From contig OZ023205.1 in NCBI GenBank assembly GCA_963995525.1, positions 47,731,748 through 47,795,747 on the forward strand: DNA of 64,000 nucleotides, read 5' to 3'. Every line of letters starts with the position of its first letter. Within the stretch, counting starts at the first letter, position 1. Origin of the DNA: Escarpia spicata (taxonomy: Eukaryota > Annelida > Polychaeta > Sabellida > Siboglinidae). The notes below the pieces were generated by a model, which ran no database searches, was not told the DNA's origin, and was given only the letters and a program-made list of their open reading frames with translations. Below are positions 62,865 to 63,965 of this stretch, one piece after another. The position numbers and the translations under genes are program-made.

Positions 62865-63185
62865 AAGACACCACTGTCATTTTATTGCTAATTTTGAAAT
62901 CATAGATGTAACAAATTCTATCAGTCCTGTGAAACATTCACAAAATGGCACATCATATTTCATTAATCTTAATTTGTTACTAGTTCTGTCAGTAACATTG
63001 TGAGTCGTTCACACCTGTAGGTGGTGTGTGGTACCTGTTCGACAAACAAGGTGGCACTGCCATATGATGACAATCGGCTGAACCGTGTCTGTGACCAGTG
63101 CTACAACGTGCTGAAGGGGTGTACCAACACAAGCACCAGTTGCTCCATGGCTGATTCATCATCACGGCACAGGGGTGTCTTACAG
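4335..63185 (+). CDS. FGD5/6-like: FYVE, RhoGEF and PH domain protein (FGD5/FGD6-like), multi-exon, incomplete at both ends
   Basis: This is the span of one spliced gene. I place 23 exons in it (4335, 4959, 5849, 6668, 7376, 13963, 41413, 42871, 45378, 46210, 47365, 48160, 48981, 50188, 53314, 56565, 56915, 57546, 59753, 60494, 61558, 62459, 63021 are the starts). They total about 4385 nt, or roughly 1460 codons, with matching phase at every junction. Domain order is a proline-rich N-terminus, acidic linker, DH (RhoGEF) domain, first PH domain, and FYVE finger with [10 protein letters not shown] and NRVCDQCY. The family activates Cdc42/Rho GTPases at membranes by exchanging GDP for GTP; the FYVE finger binds PI3P. 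The wording around the FYVE finger ([11 protein letters not shown], then CMLC) resembles FGD5/FGD6 more than FGD1-4; that comparison is from memory. The family's second PH domain is missing and is expected beyond 64000. The 5' start is uncertain: an exon ending at 3770 may precede, and 17271 offers an internal start. Confidence 0.9.
4610..4735. repeat. Copies of a ~33-36 bp 'CCTTGAGGCT..AAAACTCCAA' motif
   Basis: The segments GCATCCCCCTTGAGGCT and GCACCCGCTCGAGGCT, each followed by A-rich CCAA stretches, match the tandem motif at 20490-20650, 16 kb away. It is likely an interspersed repeat family. Confidence 0.45.
4959..5080 (+). CDS. FGD exon, N-terminal linker
   Basis: The acceptor is AATTGCAG and the donor CTGAAG|GTGGGT; phase is 1 in and 0 out. 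It encodes a polar, acidic linker ([28 protein letters not shown]). No domain is visible; it is supported by splice sites and phase continuity. Confidence 0.65.
5849..5959 (+). CDS. FGD exon, N-terminal linker
   Basis: The acceptor is ATTTACAG and the donor GATCAG|GTATGT; phase 0-0, 37 codons. It encodes an Asn/Asp-rich linker ([20 protein letters not shown]). No domain is seen, but the exon is fully open and joins its neighbours in phase. Confidence 0.65.
6245..6362. mobile_element. Probable hAT-like terminal fragment
   Basis: The segment begins GGCGAATCCAGGAGGGGGCC and contains GTGCCCCCC twice. This resembles termini of non-autonomous hAT elements ('GGCGGATCCAGGGGGG...GTGCCCCC', from memory). 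No partner end or target duplication was found. Confidence 0.35.
6370..6640. repeat. TG-rich microsatellite
   Basis: Imperfect (TG)n with TTG, CG and TATG interruptions at the 3' end of an intron. Open frames on both strands here are artefacts. Confidence 0.95.
6668..6764 (+). CDS. FGD exon, N-terminal linker
   Basis: The acceptor is CACGACAG and the donor ACTG|GTGAGT; phase is 0 in and 1 out. It encodes [20 protein letters not shown] and a short tail. It lies directly after a TG-rich microsatellite that fills the preceding intron end. Confidence 0.6.
7376..7702 (+). CDS. FGD exon: proline cassette B (phase 1-1, 327 nt)
   Basis: The acceptor is GATATTTCAG and the donor CACGACG|GTGAGC. It is open throughout its 109 codons. 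Near its 3' end it encodes [20 protein letters not shown], the same proline block plus 'KPS.SEL' motif as cassettes at 4335 and 13963. An earlier PPPAAF block suggests a second, weaker proline site. PPPLP-type stretches are typical SH3 or EVH1 ligands; that binding role is inferred. Confidence 0.75.
7961..8038. repeat. (GGGA)n microsatellite, G-quadruplex potential
   Basis: Sixteen or more runs of three or four G separated by A on the + strand. It lies directly beside the 34-bp minisatellite that the Ty3/gypsy element split. Confidence 0.9.
8039..8100. repeat. 34-bp minisatellite, left part
   Basis: The unit reads CTACGACCTACTGCACGCAC followed by TAGTTTCTTGTGAG. About two units lie here. The array continues at 13707 on the far side of the retrotransposon. 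Confidence 0.85.
8101..8255 (-). repeat. 3' LTR of Ty3/gypsy element
   Basis: 155 bp, TGTTACGTCC...CACGACA on the + strand. It matches 13552-13706 except at four positions. Confidence 0.95.
8256..8271 (-). other. Polypurine tract of Ty3/gypsy element
   Basis: The minus strand reads CTAAGAAAAGGAGGGG directly abutting the 3' LTR, the expected plus-strand DNA primer. Confidence 0.85.
8287..9630 (-). pseudogene. Ty3/gypsy integrase and C-terminal tail
   Basis: It has the HHCC zinc finger (HEGHLG...CRSCYGCQ), the first core Asp (TDLMGPLP), the second (KSDNGPQF) and, after an in-frame TAA at 9013-9015, VERQNA with the third acidic residue. The frame shifts again before 8817 and ends with '[10 protein letters not shown]' and a basic tail. 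No chromodomain is seen. Confidence 0.85.
9631..10505 (-). pseudogene. Ty3/gypsy reverse transcriptase thumb and RNase H
   Basis: The frame reads '[16 protein letters not shown]', '[17 protein letters not shown]' and '[13 protein letters not shown]'. It shifts near 10062 and continues '[19 protein letters not shown]' and '[11 protein letters not shown]', the RNase H core, to an in-frame TAG at 9631-9633. Confidence 0.85.
10506..11228 (-). pseudogene. Ty3/gypsy protease remnant and reverse transcriptase, N-terminal part
   Basis: From 11025 the frame encodes '[10 protein letters not shown]', '[12 protein letters not shown]', '[13 protein letters not shown]' and '[15 protein letters not shown]', the fingers and first palm motif. 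It then reads LFGVSS and jumps straight to sequence that normally lies after the catalytic DD motif. About 25-30 codons are missing at about 10506-10516, including that motif, and the frame shifts. Confidence 0.85.
11229..11584 (-). pseudogene. Ty3/gypsy gag zinc knuckles and protease start
   Basis: Two CCHC knuckles are readable on the minus strand: [16 protein letters not shown] and [14 protein letters not shown]. The protease Asp-Ser-Gly box expected after 'LKMPVDS' is disrupted (DSRARRRG), with a small deletion and frameshift near 11255. Confidence 0.75.
11585..12903 (-). mobile_element. Nested CR1-like LINE, 5'-truncated
   Basis: A single open frame (12899 down to 11682, 405 codons) encodes a reverse transcriptase C-terminal portion with [27 protein letters not shown] and FADDTKVF, then the usual 3' thumb region ending [15 protein letters not shown]. 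The catalytic FADD box is intact, while the N-terminus and endonuclease are missing, as expected of a truncated insertion. The 3' tail carries two copies of AACAAGATTT (11588-11608), resembling the short repeats that end CR1 elements. It inserted into the gypsy gag in the same orientation. Confidence 0.88.
12904..13503 (-). pseudogene. Ty3/gypsy gag, N-terminal part, interrupted by a LINE
   Basis: The open frame starts [13 protein letters not shown] (ATG at 13501-13503) and contains '[10 protein letters not shown]' and '[20 protein letters not shown]', typical of the retrotransposon capsid. It runs into the nested LINE near 12904. The remaining zinc-knuckle part lies beyond the LINE. Confidence 0.85.
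13541..13550 (-). other. Primer-binding site of Ty3/gypsy element
   Basis: The minus strand reads TGGCGACGAG one base inside the 5' LTR. This would pair with a tRNA ending CTCGTCGCCA; from memory this fits the acceptor end of tRNA-Ser(GCU). The tRNA assignment is inference. Confidence 0.6.
13552..13706 (-). repeat. 5' LTR of Ty3/gypsy element
   Basis: 155 bp, the partner of 8101-8255. On the minus strand it ends ACGTAACA immediately before the primer-binding site. Confidence 0.95.
13707..13855. repeat. 34-bp minisatellite, right part
   Basis: Four or more units of the same 34-bp repeat as at 8039-8100. The first five bases (ATGAG) repeat 8096-8100 and are the retrotransposon's target duplication. 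Confidence 0.85.
13963..14097 (+). CDS. FGD exon: proline cassette C (phase 1-1, 135 nt)
   Basis: The acceptor is TGATTTCAG and the donor GAAA|GTACTG, a rather weak site supported by phase. It encodes [20 protein letters not shown] and then [19 protein letters not shown]. It is clearly related to the exon at 4335 (PLPPPT, KPS, ELE.LAA.E, YS), which points to exon duplication. The Ty3/gypsy insertion lies in the intron just upstream. Confidence 0.7.
14384..14467 (+). CDS. Possible alternative terminal exon
   Basis: A strong acceptor (GGTTTTTTTTAG) is followed by an open frame reading [20 protein letters not shown] and ending in EKELVDL and a stop. It would need phase 2 input, whereas the exon at 13963 exits in phase 1 at its best donor. 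It may be a terminal exon of a short isoform or chance. Confidence is low. Confidence 0.25.
15030..15655 (+). mobile_element. LINE (CR1/L2-like) 3' fragment
   Basis: Two frames, shifted near 15155, give the polymerase C-terminus: [20 protein letters not shown], then [10 protein letters not shown], and '[10 protein letters not shown]...[11 protein letters not shown]'. A 3' tail ends in an ATT repeat at 15640-15652. Confidence 0.8.
15955..16425 (+). mobile_element. LINE (RTE-like) C-terminal remnant
   Basis: Fragments [12 protein letters not shown] and TWRTT lead into an open frame with [31 protein letters not shown] and [17 protein letters not shown]. The sequence is that of RTE/related LINE polymerase tails. 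It has several stops before 16130. Confidence 0.8.
16874..16886 (-). promoter_or_regulatory. CTCF-like core upstream of the internal first exon
   Basis: The minus strand reads GCCAGGGGGCGGC, sharing the CCAGGGGGCG core of CTCF sites. It lies about 390 bp upstream of the candidate start codon at 17271. Function is inferred from one motif only. Confidence 0.25.
17271..17418 (+). CDS. Candidate alternative first coding exon (internal promoter isoform)
   Basis: The ATG at 17271 is preceded in frame by a stop at 17253. It opens 49 codons ([20 protein letters not shown], later STEVGSKTP) that end at a strong donor, CCAG|GTTAGTAAG, in phase 1. The next certain exon, 41413, accepts phase 1, so splicing to it would give an in-frame protein lacking all upstream cassettes. 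The sequence just upstream (16780-17270) is more GC-rich than its surroundings and carries a CTCF-like core at 16874-16886. It could also belong to another transcript. Confidence 0.5.
17509..17840. repeat. 166-bp tandem duplication
   Basis: Two copies (17509-17674 and 17675-17840) differ at about one base (TCTCGGACA against TCTCAGACA). A third copy begins (CAGTCTC at 17841) but diverges at once. It sits in the intron just after the ATG exon. Confidence 0.92.
18300..19300. other. Intron, no gene seen
   Basis: AT-rich intronic DNA. A partly inverted pair, TGAGTTATTGCTGTTTGAAC (18559) and GTTCAAATGGCAATAACTCA (18650), with a third copy near 18790, suggests a small palindromic repeat. Nothing coding was recognised. 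Confidence 0.5.
19310..19615 (-). mobile_element. LINE (RTE-like) C-terminal remnant
   Basis: On the minus strand one can read, in shifting frames, [22 protein letters not shown] and [20 protein letters not shown]. These match the tail of RTE-type polymerases. It is heavily decayed. Confidence 0.65.
19900..20065 (-). mobile_element. LINE (CR1/L2-like) C-terminal remnant
   Basis: The minus strand reads [14 protein letters not shown] and, in a shifted frame, [14 protein letters not shown] and a stop, the usual end of CR1/L2-like polymerases. Confidence 0.55.
20490..20650. repeat. ~36-bp tandem repeat interrupted by a MITE
   Basis: About four imperfect units of the type CTCCAAAAACCTCCAATTGC followed by ACCCCCTTGAGGCT. 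The array resumes at 21118 (CTCCAAAAACATCCAATTG) on the other side of the element at 20651. Confidence 0.7.
20651..21117. mobile_element. MITE copy A (hAT-type, 467 bp)
   Basis: The imperfect terminal inverted repeats are CATCCTCTCAAGCCAGG and its mirror at the right end, CCTGGCATGCGAGGATG. The flanking 8-mers AGTTCTCT (20643-20650) and AGCTCTCC (21118-21125) match at 6 of 8, both differences being transitions. It is homologous along its length to copy B at 24592. There is no coding capacity. Confidence 0.8.
21188..21993. mobile_element. Non-autonomous hAT-like element (806 bp)
   Basis: A 12-bp perfect inverted terminus CAGAGATGGAGT/ACTCCATCTCTG is flanked by TTGTATGT (21180-21187) and TTGTATGA (21994-22001), a 7 of 8 match. 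Subterminal regions carry many GTACGATTA/GTAATCGTAC repeats in both orientations. No transposase is visible. Confidence 0.85.
22002..23424. other. Intron, nothing recognised
   Basis: AT-rich sequence without convincing open frames, terminal repeats or tandem arrays. Confidence 0.5.
23425..23880. repeat. Interspersed repeat with an internal duplication
   Basis: The segment at 23523-23640 (CTCAGAAACCGTTCAGCAAC, then TTGCATAGACATATCTTAGG and ATCTGTATTTGATTGAATCA) recurs at 23687-23800 with about 85-90% identity. The start, GTCCTTTGACCAAAGGTCC, is palindromic. The family is not recognised. Confidence 0.6.
24592..25024. mobile_element. MITE copy B (hAT-type, 433 bp)
   Basis: Same termini as copy A and a perfect 8-bp target duplication GTTCAATC (24584-24591 and 25025-25032). 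Eight-base duplications point to the hAT superfamily. It differs from copy A by small deletions, for example around 24890. Confidence 0.88.
25929..26570. mobile_element. Non-autonomous hAT element (642 bp, CAGTGGCGTAG termini)
   Basis: The left end is CAGTGGCGTAGGCAGGA and the right end is the inverted TTCTGGCTACGCCACTG. The flanks ATCAGAGC (25921-25928) and GTCAGAGC (26571-26578) match at 7 of 8. CAGTGGCGTAG termini are typical of hAT elements in animals. No transposase frame is seen. Confidence 0.85.
27346..27449. repeat. 52-bp tandem duplication
   Basis: Two adjacent identical or near-identical copies starting TTTGCAACTCAATCCTCTCT at 27346 and 27398. Confidence 0.9.
27745..28135 (-). mobile_element. 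LINE (Jockey/RTE group) C-terminal remnant
   Basis: The minus strand reads [20 protein letters not shown], a stop, then [15 protein letters not shown] and [17 protein letters not shown], ending in a shifted frame with [15 protein letters not shown]. The C.C...H...C zinc-like cluster is characteristic of the C-terminus of many non-LTR polymerases. Confidence 0.75.
28136..29640. other. Intron, nothing recognised
   Basis: AT-rich DNA with no long frame or repeat that I can support. Confidence 0.5.
29660..29816. repeat. TG then TA microsatellite
   Basis: (TG)n with GCG interruptions passes into (TA)n at 29796-29816. Frames open on either strand are artefacts. Confidence 0.95.
29930..30250 (-). 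mobile_element. LINE C-terminal remnant
   Basis: The minus strand reads [19 protein letters not shown], then [20 protein letters not shown]. This matches the 'RGRP..RW.D......G.....A.DR..WR' tail of LINE polymerases. Confidence 0.55.
30251..32735. other. Intron, no supported gene
   Basis: It contains short unassigned frames, for example 31270-31548 (+, [20 protein letters not shown]) and 31971-32171 (-). Neither matches a family I know or has supporting splice sites. They may be transposon debris. Confidence 0.4.
32736..32895. repeat. G-rich TGGTGGGG repeat, G-quadruplex potential
   Basis: Many GGTGGGG and GGGGGG runs on the + strand. The right edge (32893-32916) carries an inverted copy of the 22-bp satellite unit found downstream. 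Confidence 0.85.
33013..33225. repeat. Diverged ~118-126 bp direct duplication
   Basis: GCTGATCACAGTTTGCATGG (33012) and ACTGATCATAATTTGCATGT (33139) head two copies that continue through TGTAAGTCT and GCTGATCACT. Confidence 0.7.
33226..34715. repeat. 745-bp tandem duplication of a 22-bp satellite block
   Basis: The unit is close to CAATGAGGGGGCAGTGTGGC plus CT (22 bp), with AGTATGGTCT variants, about 30 units per block. The whole block 33226-33970 is repeated as 33971-34715, almost base for base (for example G against A near 33318/34063). The duplication boundary falls at CACTAAAATATATGCTTGG. Confidence 0.95.
34716..36299. other. Intron, nothing recognised
   Basis: AT-rich sequence between the satellite duplication and the LINE. 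A short TTAGTGTACATG repeat is present at 34775-34812. Confidence 0.5.
37429..38585 (+). pseudogene. LINE polymerase, linker and fingers
   Basis: Two overlapping frames (37429-37968, then 37875-38585) carry '[20 protein letters not shown]' and '[20 protein letters not shown]'. The frame change near 37960 and another near 38560 break the polymerase. Confidence 0.75.
38537..39682 (+). pseudogene. LINE reverse transcriptase palm, thumb and C-terminus
   Basis: A 381-codon open frame with [20 protein letters not shown], the intact YADD box and '[14 protein letters not shown]'. It closes with '[11 protein letters not shown]' and '[11 protein letters not shown]', as in CR1/Jockey-group elements. 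The start of the frame is not natural; it begins at the upstream frameshift. Confidence 0.82.
40110..41105 (-). mobile_element. LINE (L2/CR1-like) 3' part with internal deletion
   Basis: On the minus strand [20 protein letters not shown] (near 41090) is followed, after a deletion, by [20 protein letters not shown] and the open frame to YLFKQAYID (40475). The 3' UTR runs to CACTATAGAAATGCTAG and a TAA-type microsatellite at 40110-40133, a common L2/CR1-type end. Confidence 0.85.
41413..42266 (+). CDS. FGD large proline-rich exon (phase 1-0, 854 nt)
   Basis: The acceptor is TTGTTTCAG and the donor CGGCAG|GTAGGA. Its roughly 284 codons contain four proline blocks: [47 protein letters not shown] and [16 protein letters not shown]. 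The rest is a Ser/Asp-rich disordered linker. 'PPPPP.KK' followed by a short hydrophobic helix repeats the theme of the upstream cassettes. These are likely SH3/profilin/EVH1 ligands (inference). The phase 1 acceptor would allow joining from 14097 or from the internal ATG exon at 17418. Confidence 0.85.
42345..42745. repeat. TG microsatellite followed by (TCTG/CCGT)n
   Basis: (TG)n with GCG interruptions to about 42512, then TCTG tetramers drifting to CCGC and CCGT. It fills most of the intron between exons 41413 and 42871. Confidence 0.95.
42871..43126 (+). CDS. FGD linker exon with PVPPRRTK motif
   Basis: The acceptor is a T-tract ending TTTACCAG and the donor TTCCAGA|GTAAGT; phase is 0 in and 1 out, 85 codons. 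It encodes [19 protein letters not shown], a class-type PxxPR SH3 ligand, followed by a polar linker ending [10 protein letters not shown]. The preceding intron is almost all TG and TCTG microsatellite. Confidence 0.8.
43127..45377. other. Intron, nothing coding recognised
   Basis: Contains the TA microsatellite at 44160 and a diverged direct repeat TTCAGTTCACTGCATGCC at 43360 and 43424. No gene is seen. Confidence 0.5.
44160..44202. repeat. TA microsatellite
   Basis: (TA)n interrupted by ATAATAATATT. Confidence 0.85.
45378..45542 (+). CDS. FGD linker exon, basic (phase 1-1, 165 nt)
   Basis: The acceptor is TCTGTGCAG and the donor CTCAAG|GTAGGG. It encodes [19 protein letters not shown] and [15 protein letters not shown], then [12 protein letters not shown]. 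It is a basic, serine-containing linker and, being symmetric, could be skipped in frame. A pyrimidine tract of about 340 nt starts in the next intron. Confidence 0.8.
45655..46005. repeat. ~340-nt polypyrimidine tract (CCTCCCTCC)n
   Basis: Almost pure C/T on the + strand with a CCCTCCCTCC period. The complementary purine strand may form triplex or G-quadruplex structures. It lies about 200 nt upstream of the acceptor at 46210. Confidence 0.92.
46210..46913 (+). CDS. FGD linker exon with tyrosine motifs and an internal hairpin (704 nt)
   Basis: The acceptor is GATTTTTTCAG and the donor CTACAG|GTATGG; phase is 1 in and 0 out, 234 codons. It starts [17 protein letters not shown] and later has [19 protein letters not shown] and [11 protein letters not shown]. 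Two of these sites, YEN and YGN, fit the pYxN pattern bound by Grb2-type SH2 domains. At 46454-46507 the coding sequence holds a perfect 25-bp inverted repeat with a 4-nt loop, and an intact consensus donor (AAG|GTGAGC) sits at 46472. The real exon might therefore end there in some transcripts. Confidence 0.85.
46454..46507. repeat. Perfect 25-bp inverted repeat inside a coding exon
   Basis: Arm 46454-46478 and arm 46483-46507 are exact reverse complements, separated by TACT. Arm 1 ends in the consensus donor AAG|GTGAGC. The hairpin is in the open FGD frame and adds no stop. Confidence 0.95.
46962..47045. repeat. Possible tRNA-derived SINE remnant
   Basis: GGTAGCTCAACCGTTAGAGC resembles a tRNA A box, followed about 50 nt later by a weak B-box-like TTTGAGACTTGGG. 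It is too degenerate for a tRNA gene. Confidence 0.3.
47365..47508 (+). CDS. FGD acidic exon before the DH domain
   Basis: The acceptor is CTGTCTGTAG and the donor TCAATG|GTACTG; phase 0-0, 48 codons. It is strongly acidic ([20 protein letters not shown]), a feature seen just before the DH domain in several FGD proteins. It may act as an electrostatic or autoinhibitory segment (inference). Confidence 0.85.
48160..48273 (+). CDS. FGD exon: start of DH (RhoGEF) domain, helix CR1
   Basis: The acceptor is GTTTTGTAG and the donor GACCAA|GTAAGT; phase 0-0, 38 codons. It encodes [20 protein letters not shown], the conserved region 1 helix of Dbl-homology domains, whose Glu and neighbouring residues contact the GTPase switch I. 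YLVDQ continues into the next exon (VFHFQ), as in other FGD proteins. Confidence 0.93.
48981..49129 (+). CDS. FGD exon: DH domain, second part
   Basis: The acceptor is TATGTTGTAG and the donor GAGTG|GTGAGT; phase is 0 in and 2 out. It encodes [20 protein letters not shown] and [20 protein letters not shown], then LKERMAEW. The 'F.NI..I..FH..FLL' pattern is diagnostic of DH domains. The Trp codon is split across the intron and completed by the exon at 50188. Confidence 0.93.
50188..50344 (+). CDS. FGD exon: DH domain, central part
   Basis: The acceptor is CATTTGCAG and the donor CTCCAG|GTATGT; phase is 2 in and 0 out. It encodes [20 protein letters not shown], then [10 protein letters not shown] and FAELLTFLQ. 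'RIGD...K.APFLK.Y.EYVKNFD' is the FGD-type DH core. The following 2.97-kb intron carries the foldback element and the 15-bp VNTR. Confidence 0.93.
51067..51568. mobile_element. Foldback inverted-repeat element
   Basis: Arms 51067-51187 and 51447-51568 are reverse complements over about 120 bp at roughly 80% identity (both contain the AAGTCTAT end, GTATTAAAT/AATACTGA and the CATGGTAAC core), around a 260-bp AT-rich loop. No target duplication is clear. It is likely a decayed MITE or foldback element. Confidence 0.7.
51705..53145. repeat. 15-bp VNTR, about 96 units, in the DH-domain intron
   Basis: The unit is CCAGTGGCACTTCCT or CCAGTGGCACATCCT, with a CCGGTGG variant clustered at 52740-52880 and 53070-53140. 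Because 15 is a multiple of three and the unit has no stop in several frames, both strands stay open for about 500 codons ([10 protein letters not shown] on +, [10 protein letters not shown] on -). Rare variants (TTCGTCC then CGCCAG) recur at 52300, 52690 and 52990, showing block duplications. Confidence 0.95.
53314..53401 (+). CDS. FGD exon: DH domain, CR3 helix
   Basis: The acceptor is GTTGCTAG and the donor CTCAAAG|GTACAC; phase is 0 in and 1 out. It encodes [20 protein letters not shown] and YELLLK. 'L.PIQR(V/I)PRYELLLK' is the conserved catalytic helix that packs against switch II of the Rho GTPase, so the DH domain appears catalytically complete. Confidence 0.94.
53865..56097 (-). mobile_element. 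RTE-like LINE, 5'-truncated, polymerase frame intact
   Basis: The element is flanked by the 8-bp target duplication CTAAGACT (53857-53864 and 56098-56105). Its minus-strand 3' end carries a (GGTAA)n tail. The polymerase frame of 735 codons (56085 down to 53878) is uninterrupted, so the insertion is probably young. The endonuclease half is absent through 5' truncation. Confidence 0.93.
53878..56085 (-). CDS. RTE-like reverse transcriptase, truncated at the N-terminus
   Basis: The 735-codon frame contains '[20 protein letters not shown]', '[20 protein letters not shown]', '[20 protein letters not shown]', '[20 protein letters not shown]', '[20 protein letters not shown]' and the catalytic '[11 protein letters not shown]'. 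The C-terminus has '[20 protein letters not shown]' and 'WTPEGTRK'. All reverse transcriptase motifs look intact. The start methionine is fortuitous: the frame is open to the truncation point and the endonuclease is missing. It is antisense within an FGD intron. It would copy RNA into DNA at a nicked target if expressed with an endonuclease. Confidence 0.9.
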   Translation of the reverse strand: MHSKIRLKLKRKQKTSENRKKFDTIKLQQPTIKMQFSLKLWNRYDVLQDYAETDNDIVERKWQEFEVAYKETAKEVLGYKKRGQKPWISKGSWELVEDRKRLKNNMEQGKSERIKQSYKDKYQQKDKDVKKNMRQDKRKWVDNLAAEAEKAAGNGRMKEVYNITKTLSNDKHKTANAVKDKSGNLITEGPAKRTRWKEHFEEVLNRPTPDDPVIDIELDPIIDEISTDSITKTEIRSALRKLKNGKAAGKDDITAELLKADMATTENWLLSLFKTIWEQEKVPKTWKQGLIVKITKKGNLTECGNWRGITLTSVPSKVFGRVIIDRIRDGVDNKLRDEQAGFRRGRSTVEQIFILRNIIEQVVEWQATLYVTFVDFEKAFDSVHQESLWEIMASYGIPYKIIRMVQILYEDSECAVLDEGEQSEWFKVKTGVKQGDVMSGFLFLMVIDWIMRKTTEENNTGIRWRFMSKLEDLDFADDIALMSSSYRHMQAKATKMNAFASKTGLKINKKKTEVLRINSKCNNRIEIDDQQLNEVEKYTYLGTNVSKQGGGDDDINNSIRKARTSFMKLKQIWNSNVYTLKTKLRLYNTLVKSVLLYGCETWKVNKCDNKKLDIFNFNCLRRILKIRWPVIISNKDIENITAEEKISTEVQRRRWNWIGHVLRKKAQNHCLTALTWTPEGTRKVSRPKTTWRTTVEKERKQLGWATWSKARHIAVDRARWRSRTAALWGHKARRG
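56141..56348. repeat. ~100-bp tandem duplication with poly-C tracts
   Basis: Two units share CATACAGTT/ACTAGAG, GATGTCGATGACAG/GATGTTGATGACAG, TGTCGCTACCCC and a C tract. The first tract is 22 C (56228-56249). Such C runs can form i-motifs and also cause sequencing errors. Confidence 0.75.
56565..56615 (+). CDS. FGD exon: DH domain, short exon
   Basis: The acceptor is CATATTTTCAG and the donor ACTGG|GTAAGT; phase 1-1, 51 nt. It encodes [17 protein letters not shown], continuing 'LLLK-EYLK.L' of the DH domain. It follows the 3.2-kb intron that holds the RTE element. Confidence 0.9.
56915..56973 (+). CDS. FGD exon: end of DH domain
   Basis: The acceptor is CTCTTGTAG and the donor AAAATT|GTAAGT; phase is 1 in and 0 out. 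It encodes [20 protein letters not shown], the last DH helix ('AL.L...AAN.SN.A..K'), typical of the family. Confidence 0.92.
57546..57692 (+). CDS. FGD exon: DH-PH junction and start of PH1
   Basis: The acceptor is CTATTGTAG and the donor TTTCTG|GTAGGT; phase 0-0, 49 codons. It encodes [40 protein letters not shown] and YLLVRYLFL. 'EL.KEG.I.K......R.LFLF' is the first strand set of the PH domain that follows the DH domain. Confidence 0.92.
58205..58395. repeat. ~28-bp AT-rich tandem repeat
   Basis: Units of the type TTTTACATATTACATGCACA plus TTACAT repeat about seven times imperfectly. Confidence 0.85.
58640..58850 (+). mobile_element. LINE polymerase remnant
   Basis: With stops, the + strand reads [28 protein letters not shown] and [20 protein letters not shown]. 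This resembles the LINE region near 'KL..I..RA..LI'. It is weak and partly obscured. Confidence 0.45.
58856..59667. mobile_element. Non-autonomous hAT element (812 bp)
   Basis: The left end CAGTGGTCGGCAACCTGCGG is typical of hAT (Charlie-like) elements. The right end is the inverted GAGGGCCAAA... CCCCTG. The flanks ATTTAAAC (58848-58855) and ATTTAAAT (59668-59675) match at 7 of 8. No transposase frame is seen. Confidence 0.8.
59753..59845 (+). CDS. FGD exon: PH1 domain, central strands
   Basis: The acceptor is TTAATTTTCAG and the donor ATGCAG|GTTCGT; phase 0-0, 31 codons. It encodes [20 protein letters not shown] and then [11 protein letters not shown]. 'LF.D.LLLC' and 'DGM' match PH strands. 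The donor is non-ideal but phase and homology hold. Confidence 0.9.
60217..60420. repeat. 68-bp tandem repeat, three copies
   Basis: Copies start at 60217, 60285 and 60353 with GTTCATAC(A/G)GATAGAGCAA and share ACCCGATGTAACAAACAACA. Confidence 0.92.
60494..60604 (+). CDS. FGD exon: PH1 domain, C-terminal strands
   Basis: The acceptor is GCCTGCTAG and the donor CAAATG|GTGCGT; phase 0-0, 37 codons. It encodes [20 protein letters not shown] and [15 protein letters not shown]. 'TF.V....K.LEL.A.....K..W' ends the PH fold with its invariant Trp. A tandem repeat of about 27 bp starts directly after the donor. Confidence 0.92.
60606..60985. repeat. ~27-bp degenerate tandem repeat starting at a splice donor
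   Basis: About fourteen units of the type GTGAACCTCTTGAACTTATT. The first unit overlaps the 5' splice site of the exon ending at 60604. Confidence 0.85.
61558..61632 (+). CDS. FGD exon: PH1 C-terminal helix and linker
   Basis: The acceptor is CTCTGACAG and the donor GATGAG|GTAAGG; phase 0-0, 25 codons ([20 protein letters not shown]). It completes the C-terminal PH helix and begins the linker to the FYVE finger. Confidence 0.85.
62459..62587 (+). CDS. FGD exon: FYVE zinc finger, first half
   Basis: The acceptor is TGCTGTAG and the donor GGACAA|GTGAGT; phase 0-0, 43 codons. It encodes [20 protein letters not shown] and then [13 protein letters not shown]. The WxxD motif, the first two zinc-ligand CxxC pairs and the RRHHCR PI3P-binding motif are all present, so the lipid-binding site looks intact. 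Confidence 0.95.
62640..62861. repeat. (CA)n microsatellite
   Basis: Imperfect CA/TG-rich DNA passing into a perfect (CA)n of about 84 nt at 62777-62861, inside the FYVE intron. Confidence 0.96.
63021..63185 (+). CDS. FGD exon: FYVE zinc finger, second half
   Basis: The acceptor is ACCTGTAG and the donor TTACAG|GTGGGT; phase 0-0, 55 codons. It encodes [20 protein letters not shown] and [11 protein letters not shown]. It supplies the last two CxxC pairs and the RVC motif. The tail SSRHRGVLQ leads toward the second PH domain expected downstream of the window. Confidence 0.94.
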
Positions 63186-63639
63186 GTGGGTCAGTCCAAC
63201 AAGGTTCATGCTGACCTTTTCAGTTCCTTTTTATCTAATATAATGTTCTTAGTAGTCTCATGAGACCATGGATCTGTGCCCTGGTGTTGAAGATCAGTTG
63301 GTAGAGCAGCATTTGTTGTGATTGTAGAGGCTAATATGTTAGTGACAGTCCTTGTGGCATCCTCTGCACTTGAAGGTGCTCGTTGCTCTGCTTTCAGATT
63401 GGCTGTTTTTCCTGCAGTTGCGTTTTTTCTTCAACTAAGGCTCACCTCCTCTTTTGAGTCCCCTGCTTAGGTCCTGCCTCCACTTTGATCAGTCTCCAGC
63501 AAACTTCTGTTCCTTGTGCTATAGTAAATCTGTTGATGGTATGCTGCCAGCCAAATTGTATTTAATAAGCCTCAAGCATTGTTCTGGCACTGACAGAGAC
63601 GGGAGGAGAAACTACAGGTAGAAAAAACAACTGGGTCAA

Positions 63640-63965
63640 AAGAATATGTAGAGTAATGCGAAAGGAAAGAAGGAAGATGAAGGAATTGAAAGAGATTTGA
63701 ATAAAAAAAACACCTAAAGAGTAGCCGGAAACAGAATGAGATGGGCGGGACATGTACAAAGAATGGATGAAGACAGACTGGCGAAAAGAGCGTGGATAGT
63801 AGAAGAGGGTGGCAGACGAAGGAGAGGAAGACCAAGGCTGAGATGGAGCGACAGCATAACATTAGACCTGGGGAGGGCTGAAGTGAACAGCCATGAATGA
63901 ATGGCCATTGCGGACGAGAGAGAGAGGTTGAAAAAAAAGATTAAGAAAAGTAGAAGCTACCAAGT
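63640..63965 (+). mobile_element. LINE (RTE/R1-like) C-terminal remnant
   Basis: The + strand reads NRMRWAGHVQRMDEDRLAKR, AWIVEEGGRRRRGRPRLRW, then after a stop MAIADERERLKK. This is the common 'RW.GHV.RMD..R..K' tail of LINE polymerases. It lies in the intron after the FYVE exon. Confidence 0.7.

Noticed and set aside
63280..63345. tRNA-like A box (TCAGTTGGTAGAGCAGC)
   Set aside because: No B box or cloverleaf; at most a SINE trace.
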